Below are positions 1 through 5,371 of a stretch of 5,371 nt of DNA, in pieces. Source of the DNA: an uncultured Rikenella sp. (GTDB taxonomy: Bacteria; Bacteroidota; Bacteroidia; Bacteroidales; Rikenellaceae); contig NZ_CAJTMN010000122.1 in the NCBI RefSeq assembly GCF_910577125.1, forward strand, positions 1 through 5,371, given 5' to 3'. Position 1 is the stretch's first letter. The number at the start of each line of letters is the position of its first letter. The notes under the pieces are model-generated. The model saw only the letters and a list, made by a program, of their open reading frames with translations, had not been told where the DNA came from and searched no databases. Both the position numbers and the translations under genes were made by a program.

Positions 1-4
1 TCGG

Positions 5-34
5 GCGCGAAAATCGCTTGCGCGGTTTTCGCGC
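5..34. repeat. Inverted repeat, 13-bp arms, 4-base loop
   Basis: Arms 5-17 (GCGCGAAAATCGC) and 22-34 pair over 13 bases with one G-T wobble, around the loop TTGC. It is the longest hairpin in the left part of the window. No T-run follows on the plus strand and no A-run precedes it that would suit a minus-strand terminator, so its function is unknown. Confidence 0.7.
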
Positions 35-82
35 TGCGCTGGGCGGAGCTGTTACTCAGGCTTTGGGCCGAGAGCGAGTAGC

Positions 83-99
83 GCGATTCTCAGAATCGC
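83..99. repeat. Inverted repeat, 8-base arms with 1-base centre
   Basis: GCGATTCT at 83-90 is the exact reverse complement of AGAATCGC at 92-99, with a single C between. Such a tight dyad could be a protein-binding operator or a short hairpin with a 3-base loop. No promoter was seen beside it. Confidence 0.6.
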
Positions 100-175
100 C
101 GGGCTTGCGCGCTGGGCTTTCGGTCCACCCGGGGAGCACGCAGCCCGAATTTGCAATAGGTTGGGCTGAACTGTT

Positions 176-192
176 GCGGCCCGTAGGGCCGC
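176..192. repeat. Inverted repeat, 7-base arms, GTA centre
   Basis: GCGGCCC at 176-182 pairs exactly with GGGCCGC at 186-192 around the centre GTA. The same arm length and centre recur at 313-329. Confidence 0.6.
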
Positions 193-244
193 CGTCCTCG
201 GCGAGAGCGACGCTTTAGCGGCGCGAGGGGGCGCGCCGAGGACG
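193..244. repeat. Long-range inverted repeat with nested hairpin
   Basis: CGTCCTCGGCG at 193-203 is the exact reverse complement of CGCCGAGGACG at 234-244. Between these 11-base arms lies a small dyad, CGCTTTAGCG at 211-220. An alternative inner pairing joins GGCGCG (220-225) to CGCGCC (232-237). The element begins directly after the 176-192 repeat, so the two could form adjacent stems. Confidence 0.6.
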
Positions 245-282
245 AATTTTCGAGAATGGGGCGGTGGATGGGCTGTGTTCTT

Positions 283-298
283 GCGACCCTTGGGTCGC
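283..298. repeat. Inverted repeat, 7-base arms, TT centre
   Basis: GCGACCC at 283-289 pairs exactly with GGGTCGC at 292-298 around TT. A partly similar string, GCGACCCCAAGG, occurs near the right end at 5318-5329, which hints at a related dispersed sequence, but the match is too short to prove it. Confidence 0.55.
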
Positions 299-312
299 CG
301 GTTTTGTCGCCC

Positions 313-329
313 AAGCCGCGTAGCGGCTT
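313..329. repeat. Inverted repeat, 7-base arms, GTA centre
   Basis: AAGCCGC at 313-319 pairs exactly with GCGGCTT at 323-329 around GTA, the same design as the repeat at 176-192 though with different arms. Confidence 0.6.
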
Positions 330-474
330 CGGGGGAGCGACAGACCGAATAGGGTAGAGAATTGAGCTGAGTCGTTGGCTGTGAGTTGGGTGGGACTGGA
401 GCGGGTCGGAGCCAGCGTGGGCCCAACGAGCATTGCGAAGTTGCGGCCCTACGCCGGGGGTGGCTCCGGCCCGC

Positions 475-491
475 GCGCCCCTGCGGGGCGC
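475..491. repeat. Inverted repeat, 7-base arms, TGC centre
   Basis: GCGCCCC at 475-481 pairs exactly with GGGGCGC at 485-491 around TGC. It is the last and most GC-rich of the series; a weaker 5-base dyad (GCCGG/CCGGC, 453-470) lies just before it. Confidence 0.6.
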
Positions 492-568
492 AGGGGTCTG
501 GTCAATATTAGGGTAGAGGCTGTCTTCGTAGGGGTAGACACGGCCAGTAAAAGACGCTGTTCTTCCGT

Positions 569-796
569 TTATTCCGAGAGGCAACGCAACTGAAAACCAC
601 GGCCTCGGTTGTTTGTACCTTGAGGATTGAGGTGTTGTGTGCCGAAACTCAGGAATACGACATCAGTTCCGCTGTGCGTAAACGGTAAGCAATATCCCGT
701 ATTGCCGACATGCATCAATAGACCTGGCCGACCTTGCAGTCCAGAGTCGCGGTAGCCCGGGGCGGGACGATAACTCGGGGAGCAGGATTGCGACAA
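569..796 (-). pseudogene. C-terminal remnant of a FISUMP-domain (C-type-lectin-like) protein
   Basis: Read on the minus strand, this frame ends in a conserved-looking tail: a PAPGYRDSG segment, then VGNTGY, then SGTDVVFLSF, then LNPQGTNNRGRGFQLRCLSE directly before a TAA stop (569-571). That order (a GYR-type segment, G-x-GY, a hydrophobic FLxF strand, NPQ-x-NNR-x-GFxxRC at the end) matches the C-terminus of the Fibrobacter succinogenes major paralogous domain, which is common in secreted and surface lipoproteins of Bacteroidota. The usual YWSS is absent (YCLPFT here). The frame stays open back to a stop at 857-859, but residues before the PAPGYR segment do not look like the family, and there is no ATG start, signal peptide or N-terminal half. 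I therefore call it a truncated relic. A recently exchanged 3' cassette is an alternative. It points away from the operon to its right. The call rests on remembered motif similarity, not a search. Confidence 0.6.
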
Positions 797-929
797 ACGT
801 ACCGGAGGGAGTGCAGGGTGCGGTAAGCTGGAGGGTGTGGACGGTACGGCCGGAGGTTATAAACGGTTGTGGCTGTGTCGCATCCGGAGATGGAAAACCG
901 TAATCGAGGTAAAACGAACGGGAATTGTG

Positions 930-962
930 GTTGGTGGTGTGGGGCGGAATGCGCTATTTTTG
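930..962 (+). promoter_or_regulatory. Bacteroidota-type promoter of the three-gene operon
   Basis: A perfect TAnnTTTG -7 box (TATTTTTG) lies at 955-962, and a 3-of-4 match to the TTTG -33 box (GTTG) at 930-933, separated by 21 bases. This is the architecture used by the primary sigma factor of Bacteroidota. Transcription would start around 968-970, giving a leader of about 45 bases before the receptor start codon at 1015. No Fur-like or other operator and no convincing riboswitch was found in the leader. Confidence 0.65.
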
Positions 963-1002
963 TCCCGTGAAAGTTTCGAATCTCTATCCGGTGCGGACTA
1001 TG

Positions 1003-1007
1003 AAAGG
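1003..1007 (+). promoter_or_regulatory. Shine-Dalgarno-like AAAGG that favours the start at 1015
   Basis: AAAGG lies 7 bases before the ATG at 1015. The in-frame ATG at 1000 has no comparable site and would only add MKGRA before the signal peptide. Since many Bacteroidota genes lack such sites, this supports the start at 1015 but does not prove it. Confidence 0.45.
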
Positions 1008-1014
1008 TCGGGCA

Positions 1015-2883
1015 ATGAAAATCAGATGTGGTTTGTGGATGACGGCGATGATCGGTGGCGCGGCGCTGGCCGGCGCTCGGGCGCAGATGCCGGTCTATCG
1101 GGCCGATTCGGTGGTGGTGACCGGAACGCGCAACCGAACCGATGTGAGACACCTGCCGATGACGCTCTCGGTGGTGGGGCGCGAGCGGCTGGAACGACGG
1201 CACGAGGCGTCGGTGTTGCCGGTGCTGGGAGAACAGGTGCCGGGGCTGTTCGTCACGTCGAGAGGAGTAATGGGATACGGGGTGTCGGACGGGGCGGCGG
1301 GGGGAATCAGCCTGCGGGGAATCGGAGGCGGAAACACCTCGCGGATGCTGGTGCTGATCGACGGACATCCTCAGTATATGGGGCTGATGGGACACCCGAT
1401 CTCGGATGCCTATCAGACGATGTGGGCCGAGAAGGTCGAGGTGTTGCGCGGGCCGGCGTCGGTGCTCTACGGGTCGAACGCCATGGGTGGGGTGATCAAT
1501 ATCGTCACCCGGGGACAGGAGGCGGACGGGGTGAAAACGCATCTCCAGGCGGATTACGGATCGTACAACACGGTGACGACCGAGGTCTCGAACCGGGTGC
1601 GGCGCGGAGGGTTCAGCAGCGTGGTGACGGGATCGTACAACCGCACGGACGGGCATCGGCCGGACATGGGGTTCGAACAGTATGGCGGTTATCTGAAGCT
1701 GGGGTACGATTTCGCTGACCACTGGCGCGTGTTTGCGGATGCCAATGTCACGCACTTCAATGCCTCGAATCCGGGGATGGTGACGGAGCCGATCTACGAC
1801 AACGATTCGAGGGTGACGCGGGGGGTGGCTTCGGCGGCGATCGAGAATAACTACGAAAAGAGCTCCGGGGCGCTGAAATTCTTCTACAACTGGGGACGGC
1901 ACAAGATCAACGACGGATATGAGACGGGCGAGGAGCCGCTGGACTATCGGTTCCACTCGAAAGACCGGATGATGGGGCTTTCGTGCTACCAGAGCGCGAC
2001 CTTCTTCAAGGGAAACCGGGTGACGGCGGGGGTGGACTGGCAGCGGATGGGGGGCGAGGCGTGGAACGAATTTCTGAACGGCGACCGGAGGGAGCTGCTG
2101 TCGGATCGGACGGAGGACGAAGTGGCCGGATATGTCGATTTCCGGCAGATGGTGGGGCGGTATCTCTCGCTGGATGCGGGGGTGAGGATCGACCACCATT
2201 CGCAGGCGGGAACGCAGTGGGTGCCGCAGGCGGGGGTGGCGGTGCACCTGCCGCGGGCGGTGGAGTTGAAGGCGATGGTGAGCAAGGGGTTTCGGAATCC
2301 GACGCTGAGGGAGCTCTATATGTTCGCTTCGCAGAATCCGGCTCTGAAGCCGGAGCGGGTGATGAATTACGAAGCGGGGGTGGCGCAGCGGATCGGGAAC
2401 GGCAGATTCTCTTACGGGGTGAACCTCTTTTACCTTCGGGGCGACAACCTGATCCAGGTGGTGAGGGAGAACGGACGGCCGCAGAATGTCAATACGGGGG
2501 CGGTCGAAAACTGGGGGGCGGAGGTCGAAACGAGGTGGAGCGTCGGACGGGCGTGGACGCTGTCGGCCAATTACAGCTGGCTGCACATGGTGCATCCGAT
2601 CGTGGCGGCGCCGGAACACAAGCTGTTCGTCGGGGGAGATTTCGCCCGGGGGAGGTGGGCGGTCTCGACGGGGGTGCAGTATATCCACGGACTCTATACG
2701 TCGGTCGCGCCGGAGGTGAAGGAGAGCTTCGTGCTGTGGAACGTGCGGGCGTCGCTGCGGGTGAACCGCTGGCTGGCGGTCTATCTGAGGGGGGAGAACC
2801 TGCTGGGGCAGCGGTATGAGATCAATCTCGGCTTCCCGATGCCGAGGGCGACGGCGTTCGGAGGGGTGAAACTGAATTTTTGA
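1015..2883 (+). CDS. TonB-dependent outer-membrane receptor (BtuB/FepA-like size class)
   Basis: This 622-residue protein is an outer-membrane gated channel that would import a scarce ligand using energy from TonB-ExbB-ExbD. Residues 1-23 are a signal peptide (hydrophobic 7-20, likely cleavage after Ala-Arg-Ala at 21-23). A TonB-box-like DSVVVTG follows at 31-37. The plug domain runs to about residue 170 and includes LRGIGGG, VLIDGHP and the hallmark VEVLRGPASVLYGSNAMGGVINIVTR at about 141-166. The rest is a beta-barrel with family motifs (KGFRNPTLRELY, NPALKPERVMNYEAG, GENLLGQRYE), ending in the C-terminal Phe needed for barrel assembly. It lacks the N-terminal carboxypeptidase-like extension and the SusD partner of glycan SusC systems, so a siderophore, haem, cobalamin or metal-complex ligand is more likely, but none can be assigned. 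It is first in an operon; the next gene starts 13 bases on. The start is 1015 because an AAAGG precedes it and the operon promoter overlaps longer versions. Confidence 0.93.
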   Translation: MKIRCGLWMTAMIGGAALAGARAQMPVYRADSVVVTGTRNRTDVRHLPMTLSVVGRERLERRHEASVLPVLGEQVPGLFVTSRGVMGYGVSDGAAGGISLRGIGGGNTSRMLVLIDGHPQYMGLMGHPISDAYQTMWAEKVEVLRGPASVLYGSNAMGGVINIVTRGQEADGVKTHLQADYGSYNTVTTEVSNRVRRGGFSSVVTGSYNRTDGHRPDMGFEQYGGYLKLGYDFADHWRVFADANVTHFNASNPGMVTEPIYDNDSRVTRGVASAAIENNYEKSSGALKFFYNWGRHKINDGYETGEEPLDYRFHSKDRMMGLSCYQSATFFKGNRVTAGVDWQRMGGEAWNEFLNGDRRELLSDRTEDEVAGYVDFRQMVGRYLSLDAGVRIDHHSQAGTQWVPQAGVAVHLPRAVELKAMVSKGFRNPTLRELYMFASQNPALKPERVMNYEAGVAQRIGNGRFSYGVNLFYLRGDNLIQVVRENGRPQNVNTGAVENWGAEVETRWSVGRAWTLSANYSWLHMVHPIVAAPEHKLFVGGDFARGRWAVSTGVQYIHGLYTSVAPEVKESFVLWNVRASLRVNRWLAVYLRGENLLGQRYEINLGFPMPRATAFGGVKLNF

Positions 2884-2896
2884 GACTGAAAACGGG

Positions 2897-3997
2897 ATGA
2901 AAATAGGGATATGGATCGGGATCATTTTATCGGGTCTGGCGGCGATTGCGGGGGTCGTCGCGATCGTATTTCTTAATCGGCCGGAGTTCGGCCGGATGCC
3001 GGGGGGCGAACGGCTGAGGCGGATCGAACGGTCGCCGAATTTCCGGGACGGAGCGTTTCGGAATCGGCAGGCGACGGTGATGATGGTGTCGACGGGGGGA
3101 TGGTGGAGAGCGGTGTGGAAGTTCCTCTTCGGAGAAAAAGCGGAGGGGGTGAGGCCGGACGAACCGTTGAAGGTGGTGCGGAACGACCTGAAGGCGCTGG
3201 ATCCGGACGGGGAGCTGCTGGTGTGGTTCGGCCATTCGTCGTATTTGTTGCAGACGGGAGGGCGGCGCTGGCTGGTCGATCCGGTGTTCTGCCGGGCGGC
3301 TCCGGTCTCGTTCGTCAATCGTCCGTTTGCCGCCACCGATGCGTACATGCCGGAGGATATGCCGCCGATCGACTACCTGGTCATTACGCACGACCATTGG
3401 GATCATCTGGATTACGAGACGGTCGTGCGGATTCGGGAGCGGGTCGGACGGGTGATCTGTCCGCTCGGGGTGGGCGAGCATTTCGAGTATTGGGGGTTCG
3501 AACCGGAGCGGATCGTCGAGCTGGACTGGGACGAGGAGACGGTGACGGAGGAGGGGTTCCGTGTGGTCTGCCTGCCGGCGCGCCACTTCTCGGGACGGGG
3601 GTTGAGGCGGAACCGGACGTTGTGGGCCTCGTTCCTGATCGATTCGCCGACACAGCGCATCTACATCGGCGGAGACGGCGGATACGACGGCCGTTTCGCC
3701 GATATCGGACGCCGCTTCCCGGGGATTACGCTGGCGATGGTCGAAAACGGTCAATACGACGAGGCGTGGCGCTATATTCACACGATGCCGGAGGAGTTGG
3801 GACGTGTGGTGCGGGAGCTGGGGGCGGAGCGGGTGGTGACGGTGCACCACTCGAAGTATGCGTTGGCCCGGCATCCGTGGAATGAACCGCCGGAGCATGC
3901 GCGGAGGCTGGCGGAACGGGATTCGTTGCCGGTGGTGCTGCCGGAGATCGGAGAAATTATGTGGCTGAAACCTTTAAATCGAAATAAAAATGAATAA
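2897..3997 (+). CDS. Membrane-anchored MBL-fold metallohydrolase, NAPE-PLD/UlaG-like
   Basis: This 366-residue protein is a metallo-beta-lactamase-fold hydrolase (Lactamase_B_2 type) resembling bacterial relatives of N-acyl-phosphatidylethanolamine phospholipase D. Residues 3-26 are a hydrophobic segment with no clear cleavage site, so it is probably an inner-membrane anchor. The entry motif FGRMPGGERLRRIERSPNF at 31-49 is typical of the family. The fold begins with VWFGHSSYLL at 109-118. All expected metal ligands are visible: H165, H167, D169 and H170 in THDHWDHLD, H230 in PARHFSGRG, D260 in GGDGGYD, and H317 in TVHHSKYAL. The HTMPEE segment (H295) and the RNRTLWASF segment also fit the NAPE-PLD group. 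The true substrate is unknown: a phosphodiester, lactone or phospholipid-like ester are options. Topology is uncertain, since Arg residues follow the hydrophobic segment. It starts 13 bases after the receptor stop, and its end overlaps the next gene by 8 bases, so the genes are probably co-expressed. Confidence 0.88.
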   Translation: MKIGIWIGIILSGLAAIAGVVAIVFLNRPEFGRMPGGERLRRIERSPNFRDGAFRNRQATVMMVSTGGWWRAVWKFLFGEKAEGVRPDEPLKVVRNDLKALDPDGELLVWFGHSSYLLQTGGRRWLVDPVFCRAAPVSFVNRPFAATDAYMPEDMPPIDYLVITHDHWDHLDYETVVRIRERVGRVICPLGVGEHFEYWGFEPERIVELDWDEETVTEEGFRVVCLPARHFSGRGLRRNRTLWASFLIDSPTQRIYIGGDGGYDGRFADIGRRFPGITLAMVENGQYDEAWRYIHTMPEELGRVVRELGAERVVTVHHSKYALARHPWNEPPEHARRLAERDSLPVVLPEIGEIMWLKPLNRNKNE

Positions 3998-4976
3998 GAT
4001 GTGCAAATGGGCGGGGCAGCTGGCGATGGCGGCTGCGTGCGCTTTCGGGGCATTCTCGTGCGGCTCGGCGACGGCGGCCGGCGGAGAGGCCGATTCGACG
4101 GCGGTGCCGACGGTCTATCTGGTGAAGGAGATCTCACCGGAGAGTCTGGTGCGGATTTACGAGGCGTTGGGCAGGCCGGCGGTCGGAAAGAAGGTCGCGG
4201 TCAAAATTTCGACCGGTGAACCGGGCGGACACAATTTCCTGCAGCCGGCGCTGATCAAGGAGCTGGTGCAGGGGGTCAGGGGGACGATCGTGGAGTGCAA
4301 TACGGCTTACAACGGGAAACGATCCACGACGGAGAGTCATCGCCGGGCGGCCGAAGAGCATGGCTTCACGGCGATCGCGCCGGTGGACATCATGGATGCG
4401 GAGGGCGAAGTGGCGTTGCCGGTCGAGGGGGGAAAACACCTGACGGAGGATTTCGTGGGGTCGCATTTCCCGGAGTATGATTTCTTGGTGGTGCTCTCGC
4501 ATTTCAAGGGGCATGCGATGGGCGGCTTCGGCGGGGCGATCAAGAATATCTCGATCGGGGTGGCTTCGGCGGCCGGAAAGGCCTGGATCCATACGGCGGG
4601 AAAGACGAAGGAGGATTTGTGGAACAACCTGCCGGCACAGGACGATTTCCTGGAAGCGATGGCGGAGGCGGCCAAGGCGGTGGCGGATCATTGCGGCGAC
4701 CGGATTCTGTACATCAATGTGGCGAATAACCTTTCGGTGGATTGCGACTGCGATTCGTCGCCGGAGGATCCGACGATGGGGGATATCGGGATTCTGGCGT
4801 CGCTGGATCCGGTGGCGCTGGATCAGGCCTGCACGGATCTGGTGCGGGCGTCGGAGGATCACGGCAAAATTCATCTGATCGAACGGATCGACTCGCGCCA
4901 CGGGATGCACACGCTGGAACACGCGGAGGCGATCGGGCTGGGAAGCCGGCAATATAATCTGGTCGAGTTGGATTAA
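3990..4976 (+). CDS. Exported DUF362-domain protein, possible lipoprotein
   Basis: This 328-residue protein has a DUF362 domain (PF04015), whose biochemical role is unsettled. The N-terminus is an export signal: Lys at 3 and 6, a hydrophobic stretch at about 8-22, then FSC with Cys24 as a possible lipid-modified residue. The lipobox is imperfect (Ala at -3), and a signal peptidase I cut after the ATA at 27-29 is an alternative. The domain shows VKISTGEPGG near 70-80, VECNTAYNGKR, the hallmark SHFKGHAMGGFGGAIKN at 170-186, NNLSVDCDCD ending at 255, and GILASLDPVALDQAC ending near 281. Many cytoplasmic relatives carry a ferredoxin-like 4Fe-4S insert; here no CxxCxxC cluster is present, and only the pair C252/C254 plus one further Cys in the DQAC motif remain. 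The start ATG overlaps the previous gene's stop (ATGAATAA); the in-frame ATG at 3999 is possible. It is the last gene of the operon. Confidence 0.87.
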   Translation: MNKMCKWAGQLAMAAACAFGAFSCGSATAAGGEADSTAVPTVYLVKEISPESLVRIYEALGRPAVGKKVAVKISTGEPGGHNFLQPALIKELVQGVRGTIVECNTAYNGKRSTTESHRRAAEEHGFTAIAPVDIMDAEGEVALPVEGGKHLTEDFVGSHFPEYDFLVVLSHFKGHAMGGFGGAIKNISIGVASAAGKAWIHTAGKTKEDLWNNLPAQDDFLEAMAEAAKAVADHCGDRILYINVANNLSVDCDCDSSPEDPTMGDIGILASLDPVALDQACTDLVRASEDHGKIHLIERIDSRHGMHTLEHAEAIGLGSRQYNLVELD

Positions 4977-5009
4977 GGACGGCGGCTCGACAGGGCTGCA
5001 AAGTTTCGG

Positions 5010-5047
5010 GCGGAGGCTTCCGATGGCGGAGTCTCCGCTCGTGTTTT
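5010..5047 (+). terminator. Probable intrinsic terminator of the operon
   Basis: Arms 5010-5020 (GCGGAGGCTTC) and 5028-5038 (GGAGTCTCCGC) pair over 11 bases with two G-T wobbles around a 7-base loop. The downstream run is weak (GTGTTTT at 5041-5047), so termination may be partial. Its place 33 bases after the last operon stop supports the call. Confidence 0.5.
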
Positions 5048-5098
5048 CGGCTCGGACGGGATGCGGAGGGTGCGGGGCGGGGTGGAAAGTGAAAAATA

Positions 5099-5130
5099 TT
5101 TGGTGCAATCGAAAATAGGTGTTACTTTTG
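5099..5130 (+). promoter_or_regulatory. Bacteroidota-type promoter of the tRNA gene
   Basis: A perfect -33 TTTG at 5099-5102 and a perfect TAnnTTTG -7 box (TACTTTTG) at 5123-5130 are separated by 20 bases, the preferred spacing in Bacteroidota. Transcription should start near 5137, leaving a 5' leader of about 50 bases to be trimmed before the tRNA. Confidence 0.8.
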
Positions 5131-5185
5131 TCTTCGAATTTTGCGGCGGGAGACATGCGGGGGCGGGGGAGAAATCCTATTTATT

Positions 5186-5258
<73 letters not shown>

Positions 5259-5260
5259 CA

Positions 5261-5295
5261 AAACGGACAGCCGGTGAGGCTGTCCGTTTTTGTTT
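5261..5295 (+). terminator. Strong intrinsic terminator of the tRNA-Gly unit
   Basis: Arms 5261-5272 (AAACGGACAGCC) and 5278-5289 (GGCTGTCCGTTT) pair perfectly over 12 bases around GGTGA, and the T-rich tail TTTTTGTTT covers 5287-5295. It starts 3 bases after the tRNA. The A-rich 5' arm may let it act partly on minus-strand transcripts too. Confidence 0.9.
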
Positions 5296-5329
5296 GGGAA
5301 AACGGAGACTTCGGCGAGCGACCCCAAGG

Positions 5330-5343
5330 CCCCCTCGAGGGGG
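5330..5343. repeat. 14-base perfect palindrome at the right edge
   Basis: CCCCCTCGAGGGGG is its own reverse complement. It sits in a GC-rich intergenic tail (5296-5371) in which no gene is visible. Similar C-run/G-run palindromes occur in intergenic DNA of Bacteroidota as I recall, but the function here is unknown. The flank continues out of the window. Confidence 0.5.
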
Positions 5344-5371
5344 ATCGGGGGTGAGAGGCACCGGCGCGAGA

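Larger units (their letters stand above)
1..568. other. GC-rich noncoding stretch rich in short inverted repeats
   Basis: I see no credible gene in this stretch. Open frames exist on both strands, but their translations are low-complexity (rich in Arg, Pro, Ala and Gly), have no recognisable motif and overlap one another, as expected of stop-poor GC-rich DNA. What stands out is a series of compact, nearly perfect inverted repeats at 5-34, 83-99, 176-192, 193-244, 283-298, 313-329 and 475-491, with a weaker one at 453-470. Several have 7-base arms around a 2-3 base centre, and two share the centre GTA. None is followed by a T-run on the plus strand. The stretch lies downstream of the minus-strand FISUMP remnant, so it could be its 3' flank, a block of dispersed intergenic repeats, or decayed accessory DNA. 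Confidence 0.6.

Noticed and set aside
1..568. A CRISPR array or diversity-generating template repeat in the left region
   Set aside because: There are no regularly spaced direct repeats and no copy of the FISUMP 3' end. The structure consists of inverted repeats with different arms.
90..584. Minus-strand frame of 164 codons, and an overlapping one at 52-426
   Set aside because: Low-complexity translations without motifs, running through several inverted repeats. No supported start or family resemblance was found.
640..745. Possible cobalamin riboswitch upstream of the receptor (ACGGTAAGC and GCAATA/TATTGC hairpin)
   Set aside because: Only scattered resemblance to the conserved core, no good B12 box, it lies upstream of the predicted promoter, and the minus-strand FISUMP frame explains the same bases better.
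794..801. TAnnTTTG box on the minus strand (TACGTTTG) before the FISUMP remnant
   Set aside because: No TTTG partner lies at about 20 bases, and no start codon or signal peptide follows, so it is probably chance.
925..1014. Longer N-terminus for the receptor from a TTG at 925 or ATG at 1000
   Set aside because: The TTG start lies inside the operon promoter, and neither version puts the signal peptide at the N-terminus. The ATG at 1015 has an AAAGG 7 bases before it and gives a standard signal peptide.
1272..1304. Possible G-quadruplex made of four G-runs within the receptor gene
   Set aside because: One loop is 8 bases long, and G-rich runs occur throughout this operon because of codon bias towards G. 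There is no reason to give this one a function.
837..1718. Plus-strand frame of 293 codons overlapping the receptor start
   Set aside because: Gly/Arg/Ala-rich shadow of the receptor gene in another frame; the receptor frame has a signal peptide and plug-domain motifs.
715..3348. Very long minus-strand open frame (877 codons) across the receptor and hydrolase genes
   Set aside because: Its product is rich in Arg, His and Pro with no domain, and it lies opposite two clearly recognisable genes. It is an antisense shadow caused by high GC and few stop codons.

Overview
The window looks like a chromosomal segment of a GC-rich Bacteroidota, plausibly a gut Alistipes-like (Rikenellaceae) bacterium. 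The support is two promoters of the Bacteroidota type (TTTG, about 20 bases, TAnnTTTG), weak or absent Shine-Dalgarno sites, a TonB-dependent outer-membrane receptor, and a minus-strand remnant with the C-terminal signature of the FISUMP (Fibrobacter succinogenes major paralogous) domain. The genus is an inference from composition and gene style; the phylum is better supported.

Layout. Positions 1-568 hold no convincing gene. They are GC-rich and carry a string of short, nearly perfect inverted repeats. Positions 569-796 (minus strand) encode the last 75 or so codons of a FISUMP/C-type-lectin-like protein with no start or N-terminal part, read here as a gene remnant. A promoter at 930-962 then drives a tight plus-strand operon: a TonB-dependent receptor (1015-2883), a membrane-anchored metallo-beta-lactamase-fold hydrolase of the NAPE-PLD-like type (2897-3997), and an exported DUF362 protein (3990-4976). 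The gaps are 13 bases and then an 8-base overlap. A hairpin at 5010-5038 probably ends the operon. Next comes a complete single-tRNA unit: promoter 5099-5130, tRNA-Gly(GCC) 5186-5258, and a strong intrinsic terminator 5261-5295. The right edge has a 14-base perfect palindrome.

How the genes may work together. The three operon products are all predicted to sit in or beyond the inner membrane: a receptor that imports a scarce ligand through the outer membrane, a zinc hydrolase tethered to the inner membrane, and a secreted DUF362 protein. That arrangement suggests import and processing of one ligand, or remodelling of a lipid-like substrate, but the ligand cannot be read from the sequence. This operon is the best candidate here for an undescribed system. 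The FISUMP remnant is the other point of interest, because such domains are sometimes diversified by retroelements; no reverse transcriptase or template repeat is present in the window.
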